Shown: positions 5,837-13,383, counted from the stretch's first letter. The stretch is 16,873 nt of DNA from Candidatus Levybacteria bacterium RIFCSPLOWO2_01_FULL_39_10 (GCA_001782515.1 MFOV01000017.1:60217-77089); one strand, 5' to 3'. Notes: generated from the sequence alone by a model not told the origin. Numbers and translations: made by a program.

Positions 5837-7165
5837 CTAAGCCGCAATATCACTCCTATAAAAACCACCTTCGACCCAAATTTTGCCTTCTTCTCCTTCT
5901 CTTCCTAGTGCCGAGTAGGTTTTGTTCCTAGCCTCTTCACGCGTTTCCCCGGTTGCAGTAACTGTCAGAACTCTTCCGCCTGATGTTTCATGCTCTCCAT
6001 TCTCATTTATTCTGGTTCCTGCATGAAAAATTTCTATCCCCTCTTCAATCTTATCCAGTCCTGAAATTATTCTTCCTGTTTCATATTCGCTTGGGTAACC
6101 GCCTGATGCAAAAACTACTCCCACCGAGTGCTCAGCACTGCTTCTTACGTCAAATCTCTGGAGACTTCCTTTAATTGTTTTCTTTATTAGAGTTAAAAGA
6201 TTTGATCTTAGAAGTCTCATTTGAACTTGAGTCTCGGGATCTCCAAACCTAACATTATATTCAAGAACTTGCGGGCCATCATCAGTTAACATGAGTCCTG
6301 CATAGAGTGCCCCTTTAAAAGGGGTGTCTCGTCTTCTCATTCCTTCTCTTGTGGGAGACAAAATTCTAAAATATATCTCATCAAGATCTTCTTGTGTAAT
6401 CTCATCACTTGGAGCATAAGCTCCTATTCCTCCTGTGTTTGGCCCCTCATCACCATCATATGCCCTTTTATAATCTCTTGCTGGAATAAGGAGACCTATT
6501 TCGTTTGAGACGAATCCAATTACCGAGGCCTCGGTACCGCGCAATCTTTCCTGACCAACAACAGGCTTCCCTGCTTCACCAAATATCCCCTCTAACATCA
6601 TTTTTCGGAGCAATTCCTCTGCTTCATCAAAAGAACTTGGAAGAAAAACACCTTTCCCCAAAGCCGGACCATCAGCTTTGAGCACTAGTTTGGTAGGATC
6701 ATTGCGCCGCAAGTAATCTATTGCTTCATTAAAAGAATTTAATATCTCTGATTTCGGGTGTGGTATTTTATATTCTTCCATGAACCTCACAGCAAAAGCT
6801 TTACTGCCTTCAAGACGAGCAGCTTCCTGTGATGGCCCGAATGCTTCCAAATCAACTCCATCAACTCCCTTTTTCCTTGCCGCTTCTTCAATTGCATTGA
6901 CTCCTCCGGCAAAAAGCGGCGCTTCAGAACCAAAAATTACAAGATTTATACCCTGATCTACAGCAAAATCTGTAATTTTATCAATATCCTCTGCTCCAAT
7001 ATCATGATTTGTGCCAAGCTCTGAAGTCCCCGCGTTTCCAGGAGCAAAATGTTGCTTCACCGATTGTCCAGATTTTTGTGCATCTTGATGAATTTTCCAA
7101 CCAATTGCGTGCTCTCTCGCACCTGATCCAACAATTAAAACATTTCTGGGGGCCTCAACTGACAT
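5837..7165 (-). CDS. purD: phosphoribosylamine-glycine ligase (GAR synthetase)
   Basis: A 442-residue ATP-grasp enzyme that joins glycine to phosphoribosylamine, the second step of purine synthesis. Motifs in order: the N-terminal nucleotide-fold loop GSGAREHA at 13-20, KADGPALGKG at 163-172 (ATP-grasp small domain), GPNTGGIGAY at 241-250, EYNVRFGDPETQ at 302-313 (metal/ATP site) and the C-terminal FYRSDIA at 435-441. Length is slightly above the usual 420-430, with short insertions such as residues 96-106. All catalytic blocks look intact. The start at 7165 is fixed by a near-perfect promoter 6 nt upstream. No other pur gene lies in the window, so the enzyme may serve a pathway encoded elsewhere or a partial salvage route. 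Confidence 0.96.
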   Translation of the reverse strand: MSVEAPRNVLIVGSGAREHAIGWKIHQDAQKSGQSVKQHFAPGNAGTSELGTNHDIGAEDIDKITDFAVDQGINLVIFGSEAPLFAGGVNAIEEAARKKGVDGVDLEAFGPSQEAARLEGSKAFAVRFMEEYKIPHPKSEILNSFNEAIDYLRRNDPTKLVLKADGPALGKGVFLPSSFDEAEELLRKMMLEGIFGEAGKPVVGQERLRGTEASVIGFVSNEIGLLIPARDYKRAYDGDEGPNTGGIGAYAPSDEITQEDLDEIYFRILSPTREGMRRRDTPFKGALYAGLMLTDDGPQVLEYNVRFGDPETQVQMRLLRSNLLTLIKKTIKGSLQRFDVRSSAEHSVGVVFASGGYPSEYETGRIISGLDKIEEGIEIFHAGTRINENGEHETSGGRVLTVTATGETREEARNKTYSALGREGEEGKIWVEGGFYRSDIAA

Positions 7166-7171
7166 AATGCG

Positions 7172-7199
7172 ATTATATATAAAGATACTGCGGTGTCAA
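7172..7199 (-). promoter_or_regulatory. consensus promoter of purD
   Basis: TTGACA (7194-7199) and TATAAT (7172-7177) on the minus strand are both perfect and spaced by 16 nt, with the ATG 6 nt after the -10. It is the clearest leaderless promoter in the window. It fills the gap after the alpha/beta hydrolase gene, so purD need not depend on readthrough. Confidence 0.85.
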
Positions 7200-7203
7200 T
7201 CTA

Positions 7204-8352
7204 TCATTTAAGGTATTTATTAAAAAATTCAACCGATTTTCCCATTGCCTCATTAAAAGCCGCTCCAGTAAAATTGTGTCCGCCCGAGGGATATTCATTT
7301 AATTCATGAGTAATATCAGTCTTGTCAAGAATTTCATTGAAGTTTCTGCTGTAGGAAATATCAACCACACCATCGTCTTGTGCGTGGTTTATCGATATTG
7401 CGCCTTGTATTCCCTCCAGATAATTTGTCATGGGGACTTGTTTCCAAAAGGTTGATGCAGAATCAAACTGTCCGTATTTTTCAAACATCTCATTTCTCCT
7501 CTTCCTGCTAGGTGCATCTGATGGTGGCGGCTGATACGAATTATCTTCGATACTAAATTCCGAAAAGTCGGTATAGGTGTAAACTGCTCCTGCCCAGATA
7601 GCGATTGCCGGAATTTCAGGCTGTGCTGCCAGCGCGCGGGCAATAACATTCCCTGCCATGGAGTGCCCCCACAGTCCAATCTTATCTCTGTTTACGAACT
7701 CTGAACTGGCGAGTGCGGCGCGAGCGTTCAGCGTATCAATAATATAATCTCCTGAATAATAACTTCCACTCGGTTCTCCTTCTGAATCACCATGCCCCCG
7801 AAGATCAATTTTAAAAACAACAAATCCATTTTTGGCAAGAAAGTCAACGTAAGACGCATAGTTTGTCAAGGTCTGATAATTTTGCGGCGGGATATATCCG
7901 TGGACAAAAATGATGGCAGGATATTTTTTGCCATCACCCTGAGCATTAGTCGAAGGGTCTTCATTCGGAATTGTTAACAAACCGTTGATTTTAAGTCCGT
8001 CTGAATCATAAGACGTGAGATAGGTAGAATAATCATTGTTGGAAGAGATCTGTGTTAATTCTCTCAGTTTTGAATTATATTCTCTTGACCTTAAATACGG
8101 AATTGTCATTTCCTGAAAAGGAAATGGAGTGGACTCAGCTGATGTTTTTTCTTCCTGATTTAATGACGAACTGGAACTGGTAATTTTATTTTTTGCATCT
8201 TCATAATTTTTGATTCCAAAATAAAGCGATCCCCAGACAAATGCGTTTATGGCAACAAGAGCCATAAAAAGAAGCAAAAACTTTCTGATTTTTTTTCTTT
8301 TCACCGTCTTGGGGTCTATTTGTTCTTGAGGATTAACTTCTTGTTCTGCCAT
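7204..8352 (-). CDS. membrane-anchored alpha/beta hydrolase (prolyl-oligopeptidase/dienelactone-hydrolase-like)
   Basis: A 382-residue protein with a cytoplasmic basic N-terminus, a transmembrane helix (about 24-46), a Ser-rich linker, and an alpha/beta hydrolase domain from about residue 110. HGYIPP at 151-156 is the oxyanion-hole region and DLRGHGDSEG at 183-192 is typical of the fold. The nucleophile is Ser231 in WGHSMAGN, so the elbow reads GHSMA, with Ala in place of the usual final Gly. Asp326 or Asp327 and His359 (SGGHNF) complete the triad. It should face outside and cleave an ester or peptide; the substrate is unknown. It starts two bases after the L,D-transpeptidase stop, so the two form an operon. 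A second, similar hydrolase gene occurs at 16161-16873. Confidence 0.88.
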   Translation of the reverse strand: MAEQEVNPQEQIDPKTVKRKKIRKFLLLFMALVAINAFVWGSLYFGIKNYEDAKNKITSSSSSLNQEEKTSAESTPFPFQEMTIPYLRSREYNSKLRELTQISSNNDYSTYLTSYDSDGLKINGLLTIPNEDPSTNAQGDGKKYPAIIFVHGYIPPQNYQTLTNYASYVDFLAKNGFVVFKIDLRGHGDSEGEPSGSYYSGDYIIDTLNARAALASSEFVNRDKIGLWGHSMAGNVIARALAAQPEIPAIAIWAGAVYTYTDFSEFSIEDNSYQPPPSDAPSRKRRNEMFEKYGQFDSASTFWKQVPMTNYLEGIQGAISINHAQDDGVVDISYSRNFNEILDKTDITHELNEYPSGGHNFTGAAFNEAMGKSVEFFNKYLK

Positions 8353-8354
8353 TT

Positions 8355-8969
8355 TTATATGTCTTCTATATAATAGCGTATTTCCTGATTTTTGGGGTTA
8401 AGTAAATTGTAAAGATAAGTAATGTCCGAATCTGAGTGCCGAATACAGCCGGAACTGCCGGGATCTTCTTCGGCAAGTTTTAAACTGTTCCCGTTCACTC
8501 CGTGCAAACCAAAATATCCGGGAAGATCCCAATCGCACTGCGTTTTGTTTCCCAAATCGTCCAAACACTCTTCATACGGAACAGGGCCATATGGCCACTG
8601 GTCCGATACAGGGATATCAAGCTGCAGAAAATATGGCGCTGTTTCAGGATTATCCGCGGAGTTTTCCTTACTAACTATCAGCCAGTAGTCTCTGCCTAAA
8701 AGTTTGGGAAGAGGAGTTGGACTGGACGAAGAATTTCCCGTTTTAACTTGAAATTCACGAACCAGCCTGCTATTATTGATATCTCCAGATGCTCCAAAAT
8801 ACAAAAATTCCCGGTTTGACTTTCTATGAAGCAAAAACCAATGGGAATTTTTAGAAAAAGATTGTATGGCTTTGTTTCCGTTATTTTGAAAATTTAGAAA
8901 TACATGAAGTGAGAAAACGGCAAATAAAGATATAATAAAAACACCAAATATAATAATTTTCCGAATCAC
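8355..8969 (-). CDS. L,D-transpeptidase (YkuD domain), membrane-anchored
   Basis: A 204-residue protein with an N-terminal transmembrane anchor (about 4-26) and a C-terminal YkuD-type catalytic domain. The signature is GLHGV at 154-158 (His156) and SSGCIRHSDSDITYLYNLL at 172-190, with catalytic Cys175, Gly174 and Arg177 as in other YkuD enzymes. The usual SHGC is SSGC here. These enzymes make 3-3 crosslinks in peptidoglycan or attach proteins to it. Only the short catalytic domain is present, without LysM or other binding domains. The GTG at 8969 is the likely start: an extended -10 (TGT-TAAAAT) lies 7 nt upstream and no better in-frame start exists. It is cotranscribed with the hydrolase gene that starts two bases downstream. 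Confidence 0.88.
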   Translation of the reverse strand: MIRKIIIFGVFIISLFAVFSLHVFLNFQNNGNKAIQSFSKNSHWFLLHRKSNREFLYFGASGDINNSRLVREFQVKTGNSSSSPTPLPKLLGRDYWLIVSKENSADNPETAPYFLQLDIPVSDQWPYGPVPYEECLDDLGNKTQCDWDLPGYFGLHGVNGNSLKLAEEDPGSSGCIRHSDSDITYLYNLLNPKNQEIRYYIEDI

Positions 8970-8976
8970 TTGGGCA

Positions 8977-8985
8977 ATTTTAACA
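8977..8985 (-). promoter_or_regulatory. extended -10 promoter of the L,D-transpeptidase operon
   Basis: On the minus strand TGT is followed by TAAAAT (8977-8982), with the GTG start 7 nt later. The site lies in the 21-nt gap before the divergent ATG at 8991, so transcription of the two directions could interfere. Confidence 0.5.
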
Positions 8986-8990
8986 AATAT

Positions 8991-10145
8991 ATGGAAAATA
9001 TAAAAACAAAACTGAGACTATCAAAAATTATAAAAGGCTCACTAATTATTGTAGGAGCCTTGATTGGCTTGAAGCTTTTGGGACTTGTTTTGATTTTTAT
9101 TGGCAGCCTTCTTGGCGGTGAAAAAATCATTAATCAGAAATCCTTAATCGCTAATCAATCTTTACCAACGGCGTCTCCCTCGCCTACCCCCTACACCCTA
9201 CCTCCCATCCCCTCAAGTAAAGTTCTCTCAAACGGCGGTTATCACATTTTCCAGACTTTTAATAACTGCGGGCCGGCTGCGCTTTCTATGACTCTTAGGT
9301 TTTATGGAATAAACGTGTCGCAAGCGCAGCTCGGACAAAGTTTGCGACCATACCAAATTCCAGGAGGAGATAATGACGACAAGTCAGTGACTCTTGAAGA
9401 GCTTGCCGAGAAATCCAAAGAATACGGGTTTGTTCCCTATCACAGGCCAATGGGAAATCCGGAAATTGTTAAGAAGTTTATCGCAAATGATATGCCTGTT
9501 ATTGCCCGAACTTTGACCAAACCCACCGAAGATATTGGACATTACAGAATAATTAAAGGTTATGATGAAACTGCTGGCACTTTTCTTCAGGATGATTCAC
9601 TCCAAAACAAAAATTTAACATATACTTATGCGGACTTTAATGAAATCTGGAAAAAGTTTAATTATGAGTATTTGGTCTTAGTACCAAGAGACAAAGTTGA
9701 ACTAGCCGAGAGGATTCTTGGAGAAAATGCGAACGCAAAAACCGCATGGACGAACGCGGTTCGAAACTCCGAACAAGAACTGTCGGCAAACCCGAGCGAC
9801 ATTTATGCTAGATTTAATCTCTCAGTCGCATACTCTAATACAGCGCAGTATCAAAGTGCAGTCGAAGAGTTTGAAAAAGTAGAAAATCTCCTCCCCTTCC
9901 GCACGCTTTGGTACCAGATTGAGCCAATTAAGGCTTATTATGAATTAGGAGATTATGACAGGGTTTTCCAAATAACCGACCACGTATTAGGTTATTATAA
10001 TAGAGCTTTCAGCGAACTCTATATTTTAAGAGGAAAAATCTATCAGTCTCGAGGAGAAACCGAACTTGCAAGAAGCGAATTTGAAAAAGCAGTTTTTTAT
10101 AATTCAAATCTCAAAGAAGCCCAGGATTTATTAAATTCTATCTAA
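8991..10145 (+). CDS. membrane-anchored C39-like cysteine peptidase with C-terminal TPRs
   Basis: A 384-residue protein from the ATG at 8991; a TTG at 8970 would add seven residues but directly abuts the divergent gene's start. A transmembrane anchor lies at about 17-42 and a Pro/Ser/Thr linker at 58-76. The papain-like C39_2 domain has catalytic Cys93 in FNNCGPAALSM, His184 in GHYRIIKGYD and an Asp at 201-202 (QDDS). From about 245 there are TPR-like helical repeats to the end. Such proteins are thought to act at the cell surface on peptides or to bind them; the substrate is unknown. The gene is divergent from the L,D-transpeptidase operon, which suggests envelope work. Its 3' end is duplicated at 10911-10979. 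It overlaps the convergent orphan by four bases. Confidence 0.88.
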   Translation: MENIKTKLRLSKIIKGSLIIVGALIGLKLLGLVLIFIGSLLGGEKIINQKSLIANQSLPTASPSPTPYTLPPIPSSKVLSNGGYHIFQTFNNCGPAALSMTLRFYGINVSQAQLGQSLRPYQIPGGDNDDKSVTLEELAEKSKEYGFVPYHRPMGNPEIVKKFIANDMPVIARTLTKPTEDIGHYRIIKGYDETAGTFLQDDSLQNKNLTYTYADFNEIWKKFNYEYLVLVPRDKVELAERILGENANAKTAWTNAVRNSEQELSANPSDIYARFNLSVAYSNTAQYQSAVEEFEKVENLLPFRTLWYQIEPIKAYYELGDYDRVFQITDHVLGYYNRAFSELYILRGKIYQSRGETELARSEFEKAVFYNSNLKEAQDLLNSI

Positions 10146-10795
10146 ACAGCTGCGGGAAGAGCCTGAGACTGATCATTCTGAGGCTGTGCGGTCCAAGATT
10201 CTAAAACTTTTCCAACATCCCAAAAAGCATTAGCCACTCCACGGGCTAGATTTGGGTTTTTTTCCCAGTCTCCAGATGTACCTAACTCATAAATTGCTTG
10301 AAAAAGTTCTCTCATATCTCTTTCTCCCTCGGGAAAACCTTGAATAAAGCGGTTAAGATGTTGCGCAAAGCCCGCTTGTGCGTGCCTCATATGACCCCCA
10401 CCGAGACGGGTATCGGCGAAAGTATAAGCATTATCGGTATCATGCCGGGAAACACGCCAATCCCCTCTATTCCATTTAGCAATCCGTACTCCGTCCAATA
10501 CTGGAGTGGTTAACAAAGTTGTCAGGAAAGCTGATCTTCTCTCAGGAGTCATATCTGATTTTGTTTGTGCCACAAGAGCGTTCCAGTGCGGGGGCCCAAC
10601 AATTTTTGCTAGTTTTAGCATACCTTCTGAAATTGGTTCTTCGCCCGGTAAAACGAAGATGGGATGTTCACCATAGTCTCCTGTTCCACCGAATGAGACT
10701 GGTTTTCCTTCCACTAAAGTGGCTCCATGGGTAGCTACAGGAGATCGAACTTCTTGTTTAGGGGCATGACCTTGTTCTGTAATACTTCCGGCCAT
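10142..10795 (-). CDS. hypothetical protein, 217 residues, GC-richer than its neighbours
   Basis: I do not recognise this protein. The start at 10795 (MAGSITEQG) is preferred over the ATG at 10873, because a TTGACA/GAATAT promoter ends 6 nt before it. It appears soluble, with no signal peptide or transmembrane helix. A Gly-rich N-terminal part is followed by helical segments, a GDWRVSRHDTDNAYTFADTR stretch near the middle, and many His, Trp and Arg residues (for example GGGHMRHAQAGFAQHLNRF). A hand count of 10321-10440 gives 60 G+C in 120, against 47 in 120 for 9481-9600 in the C39 gene, so it may be acquired. It lies between the C39/TPR gene and a diverged copy of that gene's 3' end, as if inserted there with a replacement end. 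Antitoxin, phage and scaffold roles are all possible; none is supported. Confidence 0.7.
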   Translation of the reverse strand: MAGSITEQGHAPKQEVRSPVATHGATLVEGKPVSFGGTGDYGEHPIFVLPGEEPISEGMLKLAKIVGPPHWNALVAQTKSDMTPERRSAFLTTLLTTPVLDGVRIAKWNRGDWRVSRHDTDNAYTFADTRLGGGHMRHAQAGFAQHLNRFIQGFPEGERDMRELFQAIYELGTSGDWEKNPNLARGVANAFWDVGKVLESWTAQPQNDQSQALPAAV

Positions 10796-10801
10796 AATTT
10801 G

Positions 10802-10830
10802 ATATTCAACTATTGCCGCTGAATTGTCAA
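10802..10830 (-). promoter_or_regulatory. promoter of the GC-richer orphan gene
   Basis: A perfect TTGACA (10825-10830) and a weak -10, GAATAT (10802-10807), are spaced by 17 nt on the minus strand. The ATG follows 6 nt after the -10. It sets the start of this gene at 10795. Confidence 0.55.
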
Positions 10831-10910
10831 TAGATGAATCCTTTCGGCGCAAATATAGCAAAAAATATCGCACATGTCAAACTATAGGTTTCTCCCGAAA
10901 CCCAAAAACC

Positions 10911-10979
10911 GAATTCCAAAAAGCAGTTTTCTATAACTTCAACCACCCCGAAGCAAATGATTTACTAGACTCAGTTTAA
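10911..10979 (+). pseudogene. remnant of the 3' end of a second C39/TPR gene
   Basis: These 69 bases encode a 22-residue tail plus TAA that matches the C39/TPR protein's tail at 15 of 22 positions (shared KAVFYN, EA, DLL). At the DNA level about 49 of 69 positions match by hand alignment, without gaps. The open frame can be followed back to about 10881 with weaker similarity (GFSRNPKT precedes it), then meets the promoter region of the orphan gene. There is no start or promoter of its own. The 124 bases between its stop and the kinase gene (10980-11103) hold no gene I can see. Confidence 0.7.
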
Positions 10980-11095
10980 ACTATAAACCTATTCTTAAAA
11001 ACTCAAGTATTTAAGGATATTATTAGGTGCCAAAATAAATGCTTCGCCATTTTATGGTTCAGTAGACTGTACTACGGTACCAAGATTTTAAACTG

Positions 11096-11115
11096 GCTTT
11101 GTGTCAAGGCTGGGG
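11096..11115. repeat. 20-bp direct repeat, copy at the 3' end of the kinase gene
   Basis: GCTTTGTGTCAAGGCTGGGG is identical to 11632-11651 and in the same orientation; the similarity continues a few bases into a T-tract. It covers the kinase stop codon, its last codons and the bases just beyond the stop. The unit between the two copies is about 536 bp and holds only the kinase gene. Confidence 0.85.
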
Positions 11116-11616
11116 AAAGTTTTTTGCTATCCAATTCCCTACGGGAATCGTTTGATCATAGAGAATAAAATTTTCATCTTTCTCTAGCGGTTCAAATTCT
11201 TTTATTGCTCTTTCCACCTCTTCTTTTGATAAATGAAATCTGTTATTTGCCTTTTCATTTTCTTCCCATCTTTTCCAAATAACCTCATGTGGTGCGTTAA
11301 CATAAATAATTTTTGTTTCAAACCCCGCTGCTGCTTTTCTTGCCCTGTCTCTCCACTCCTTCGTAACCCAAGCGTATTCATTTACAATATTCTTTCCTTC
11401 ATTTAAATATTTAGCAATCATTTCATCCGCTTCTTTAAAAATCTCATCCCAAACTTTATCCGGCACGTCATCATCGCTTACATCTTTAAAGCCTTTTGCA
11501 AACTTTAATTCGTCTATATCTATATGAGCAAATCCCAATTTTTTAACTAATTCCTTAGCAAGCATTGTTTTTCCCGAATAAGGAAGTCCGACAAGAAGAT
11601 ATTGAATTGGTTTCAT
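11104..11616 (-). CDS. small P-loop kinase of the AAA_33/zeta-toxin-like type
   Basis: A 170-residue P-loop protein. The Walker A GLPYSGKT is at residues 10-17, and the DIDELK segment near 33-38 follows strand two, where small kinases place an acidic base. YVNAPHEVIWKRWEEN near the middle looks like the adenylate-kinase-style lid region with arginines. It is therefore likely to phosphorylate a small molecule or RNA end; the substrate cannot be named. The start at 11616 (MKPIQYLLVG) is chosen over the in-frame upstream codon because an extended -10 lies 6 nt before it. The gene is bounded by a 20-bp direct repeat, and the upstream copy still encodes NLPQP and a stop, like its own NFPQP end. 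No toxin-antitoxin partner is adjacent in operon order. Confidence 0.82.
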   Translation of the reverse strand: MKPIQYLLVGLPYSGKTMLAKELVKKLGFAHIDIDELKFAKGFKDVSDDDVPDKVWDEIFKEADEMIAKYLNEGKNIVNEYAWVTKEWRDRARKAAAGFETKIIYVNAPHEVIWKRWEENEKANNRFHLSKEEVERAIKEFEPLEKDENFILYDQTIPVGNWIAKNFPQP

Positions 11617-11622
11617 GAAGCA

Positions 11623-11631
11623 ATTATACCA
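11623..11631 (-). promoter_or_regulatory. extended -10 promoter of the kinase gene
   Basis: TGG followed by TATAAT on the minus strand, with the ATG 6 nt later. The TTGACA nearby is only 9 nt from the -10, too close to act as its -35, and belongs to the 20-bp repeat. A leaderless transcript is expected. Confidence 0.65.
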
Positions 11632-11651
11632 GCTTTGTGTCAAGGCTGGGG
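11632..11651. repeat. 20-bp direct repeat, copy upstream of the kinase gene
   Basis: Identical to 11096-11115. It lies between the kinase promoter and the end of the upstream orphan gene, and carries the stop and last codons of a kinase-like remnant. Confidence 0.85.
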
Positions 11652-11663
11652 TAGGTTTTTAAA
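11640..11663 (-). pseudogene. remnant of the 3' end of a second kinase gene (7 codons plus stop)
   Basis: The minus strand reads FKNLPQP and TGA, against AKNFPQP and TGA at the true kinase end. The bases after the stop also match for about 9 nt. It overlaps the last codon and stop of the upstream orphan gene. The tract is short, so the call rests on the exact 20-bp identity and on matching frame and stop. Confidence 0.5.
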
Positions 11664-12063
11664 TTGGTTTGCCGTCTTCCGTAAGTTTTCTTGCTTTCAC
11701 ATTAATCTCAAAAACAATTTGCTCTCCTACCCACTCTTCAGGAAAAAGAGTGGGCATGGTGAGTTCATGTCTTTCGAGTATCTCTCCATCCAAACCAAGA
11801 GTCATTGAGAAGTCTTCATGGGAAACCGGCGACAAAAAAATTCCCCCCTCAAGATCTGATTCTATCCAATTTTTTCCTCCTACTGACACAACATGAAGGT
11901 TTCCTTCTGTTTTTGAAAAAAATCTTCTTCCGGTTACGCTTTCCTCCTCTGAGGGAATCAAGCCAAAACTCCTTTGTTCGTAATCGGACATTTGGTCCGC
12001 TGCAGCTGCTTCATTTAAAAGCTCTTTGAGGCGCCTTCTATCAGTTTCGTTGAACCCTACCAT
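11659..12063 (-). CDS. hypothetical protein, 134 residues
   Basis: I do not recognise this protein. It is acidic, has no signal peptide or membrane segment, and starts with a likely helical region (residues 1-30) that is followed by alternating beta-prone segments such as NLHVVSVGGKNWIESDLEGG and EQIVFEINVKARK. That layout would suit a small beta-sandwich or a single-domain cytoplasmic protein. The start at 12063 is firm: TTGACA and TAGTAT with 17-nt spacing end 7 nt before the ATG. It is monocistronic or leads into the kinase gene, whose own promoter lies downstream. Its 3' end runs into the kinase remnant, so the flank of this gene has been rearranged. No functional call. Confidence 0.75.
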   Translation of the reverse strand: MVGFNETDRRRLKELLNEAAAADQMSDYEQRSFGLIPSEEESVTGRRFFSKTEGNLHVVSVGGKNWIESDLEGGIFLSPVSHEDFSMTLGLDGEILERHELTMPTLFPEEWVGEQIVFEINVKARKLTEDGKPI

Positions 12064-12070
12064 GTCAAGG

Positions 12071-12099
12071 ATACTACTCTGTTGCTATTTTTTTGTCAA
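12071..12099 (-). promoter_or_regulatory. promoter of the 134-residue orphan gene
   Basis: TTGACA (12094-12099) and TAGTAT (12071-12076) on the minus strand with 17-nt spacing, and the ATG 7 nt after the -10. Another leaderless arrangement. Confidence 0.75.
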
Positions 12100-12143
12100 C
12101 GAAGGAGGTTATTTTTTCTCTCAGTTTTCTAATGTCAAGAAAT

Positions 12144-13355
12144 TTATTCGTATCTTAAGGCATCGATTGGATTAAGGCGGGCAGCACGGCGAGCCGGATA
12201 AAGGCCGAAGACAAGACCTACTAAAGTTGAAACTCCGACTGCTGCAAGAATTGCTGGAATACTAAGAGTAAATGGAATTCCAACAAATACAGATATTGCA
12301 AAAGCACCCCCAACCCCAATTGCAATGCCAATTAAGCCCCCTGAGACTGTCATAACTATTGCTTCAATAAGAAACTGCGTTAAAATATCTTTTTCCTTGG
12401 CGCCAATTGCCTTAAGAAGACCAATCTCTTTTGTTCTTTCAGTTACAGAAACTAGCATTATATTCATAACTCCTACTCCGCCGACAATAAGTGAGATTGC
12501 TGAGATTCCAGCAACCATGGCAGTGAGTAAATTTGTTATTGTCTCAACAGTTCCTAGTATATCCTGAAAACTCTGAATCCCAAAATCATCCTCGTCCCCT
12601 TCCCCAATATCGTGTCTATCCCGAAGAAGTGCTTCAACATCCTCAATTGTCTGGTTTATCTGATCCTGGTCCAAAACCCTTACGTCAATTTCCTGAATTC
12701 TATCTCCTCCAGGAAATTCATCCATTACAACACCAAGCGGTACGAACATCGAATTATTCAAAAACCCGCCTGCAAGCGCGCTGTCAGACCTAAGAACTCC
12801 AACAATTCTGAAAGTTTTTCCCCCGACTTTAAGAGTCTCACCCACTACGCTTGCATTTTCTCCAAAAAAATCCTCGGCCGCGTCACGCCCAATCACAACA
12901 ACTCTGTCGTTTTCTGCAATATTTTCTTCAGTTAAAAATTCGCCTTCAATAATATCTGGTTTAAACACATCCAAGGCACCATCTGTTGTACCATTAACTA
13001 TTAAATTCCTGTCCTCTCCGTTTGCTAAGACATCAACTGTTGAAACAGCAACAGGAACCACTTTATCAATATTTGTGAAAGCCTCCTCAGACTCAATCGC
13101 CTCAACATCATCAAGGGTGAGAGTATCTGCGCCAACAGCAGCCGAGAATGCTCCAGTACCTGGAGTTATTTGAAAAACGTTTGTGCCAAATGCTGACAGC
13201 TCATTGGTCACAAAAGCAACAGCACCCTGCCCGATTGAAACTATAAGAATTACTGAGGAAATTCCAATAATTATCCCAAGCATAGTGAGAGAGGTTCTCA
13301 AAATATTTGTTCTAAGCGATCCAATTGCCGAATTAATTAGTTCTTTTAAATCCAT
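12144..13355 (-). CDS. MacB/FtsX-family ABC transporter permease
   Basis: A 403-residue permease with the typical MacB layout: one N-terminal transmembrane helix (about 20-42, TMLGIIIGISSVILIVSIGQ), a large extracytoplasmic MacB-PCD domain (about 45-265), and three C-terminal helices. The conserved cytoplasmic loop VTERTKEIGLLKAIGAKEKD couples to the ATPase, and the tail YPARRAARLNPIDALRYE is characteristic. It is the third gene of the adaptor-ATPase-permease operon, 28 bp after the ATPase stop. In diderms such pumps work with TolC; in a monoderm-like cell it probably exports or extracts lipid, peptide or other hydrophobic substrates from the membrane. The substrate is unknown. No separate promoter is seen. 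Confidence 0.93.
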   Translation of the reverse strand: MDLKELINSAIGSLRTNILRTSLTMLGIIIGISSVILIVSIGQGAVAFVTNELSAFGTNVFQITPGTGAFSAAVGADTLTLDDVEAIESEEAFTNIDKVVPVAVSTVDVLANGEDRNLIVNGTTDGALDVFKPDIIEGEFLTEENIAENDRVVVIGRDAAEDFFGENASVVGETLKVGGKTFRIVGVLRSDSALAGGFLNNSMFVPLGVVMDEFPGGDRIQEIDVRVLDQDQINQTIEDVEALLRDRHDIGEGDEDDFGIQSFQDILGTVETITNLLTAMVAGISAISLIVGGVGVMNIMLVSVTERTKEIGLLKAIGAKEKDILTQFLIEAIVMTVSGGLIGIAIGVGGAFAISVFVGIPFTLSIPAILAAVGVSTLVGLVFGLYPARRAARLNPIDALRYE

Positions 13356-13383
13356 AACTAAACCATAATTCTTGATTCATGCT

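Noticed and set aside
10796..10873. Upstream start at 10873 for the orphan gene on the minus strand
   Set aside because: The extra 26 residues would be encoded over the -35 and -10 of a good promoter, and the ATG at 10795 has the usual 6-nt distance to the -10.
13356..13383. Inverted GATTCATG/CATGATTC sequence between the ATPase and permease genes as an operator
   Set aside because: It is short, overlaps the ATPase stop codon, lies inside an operon and has no second copy.
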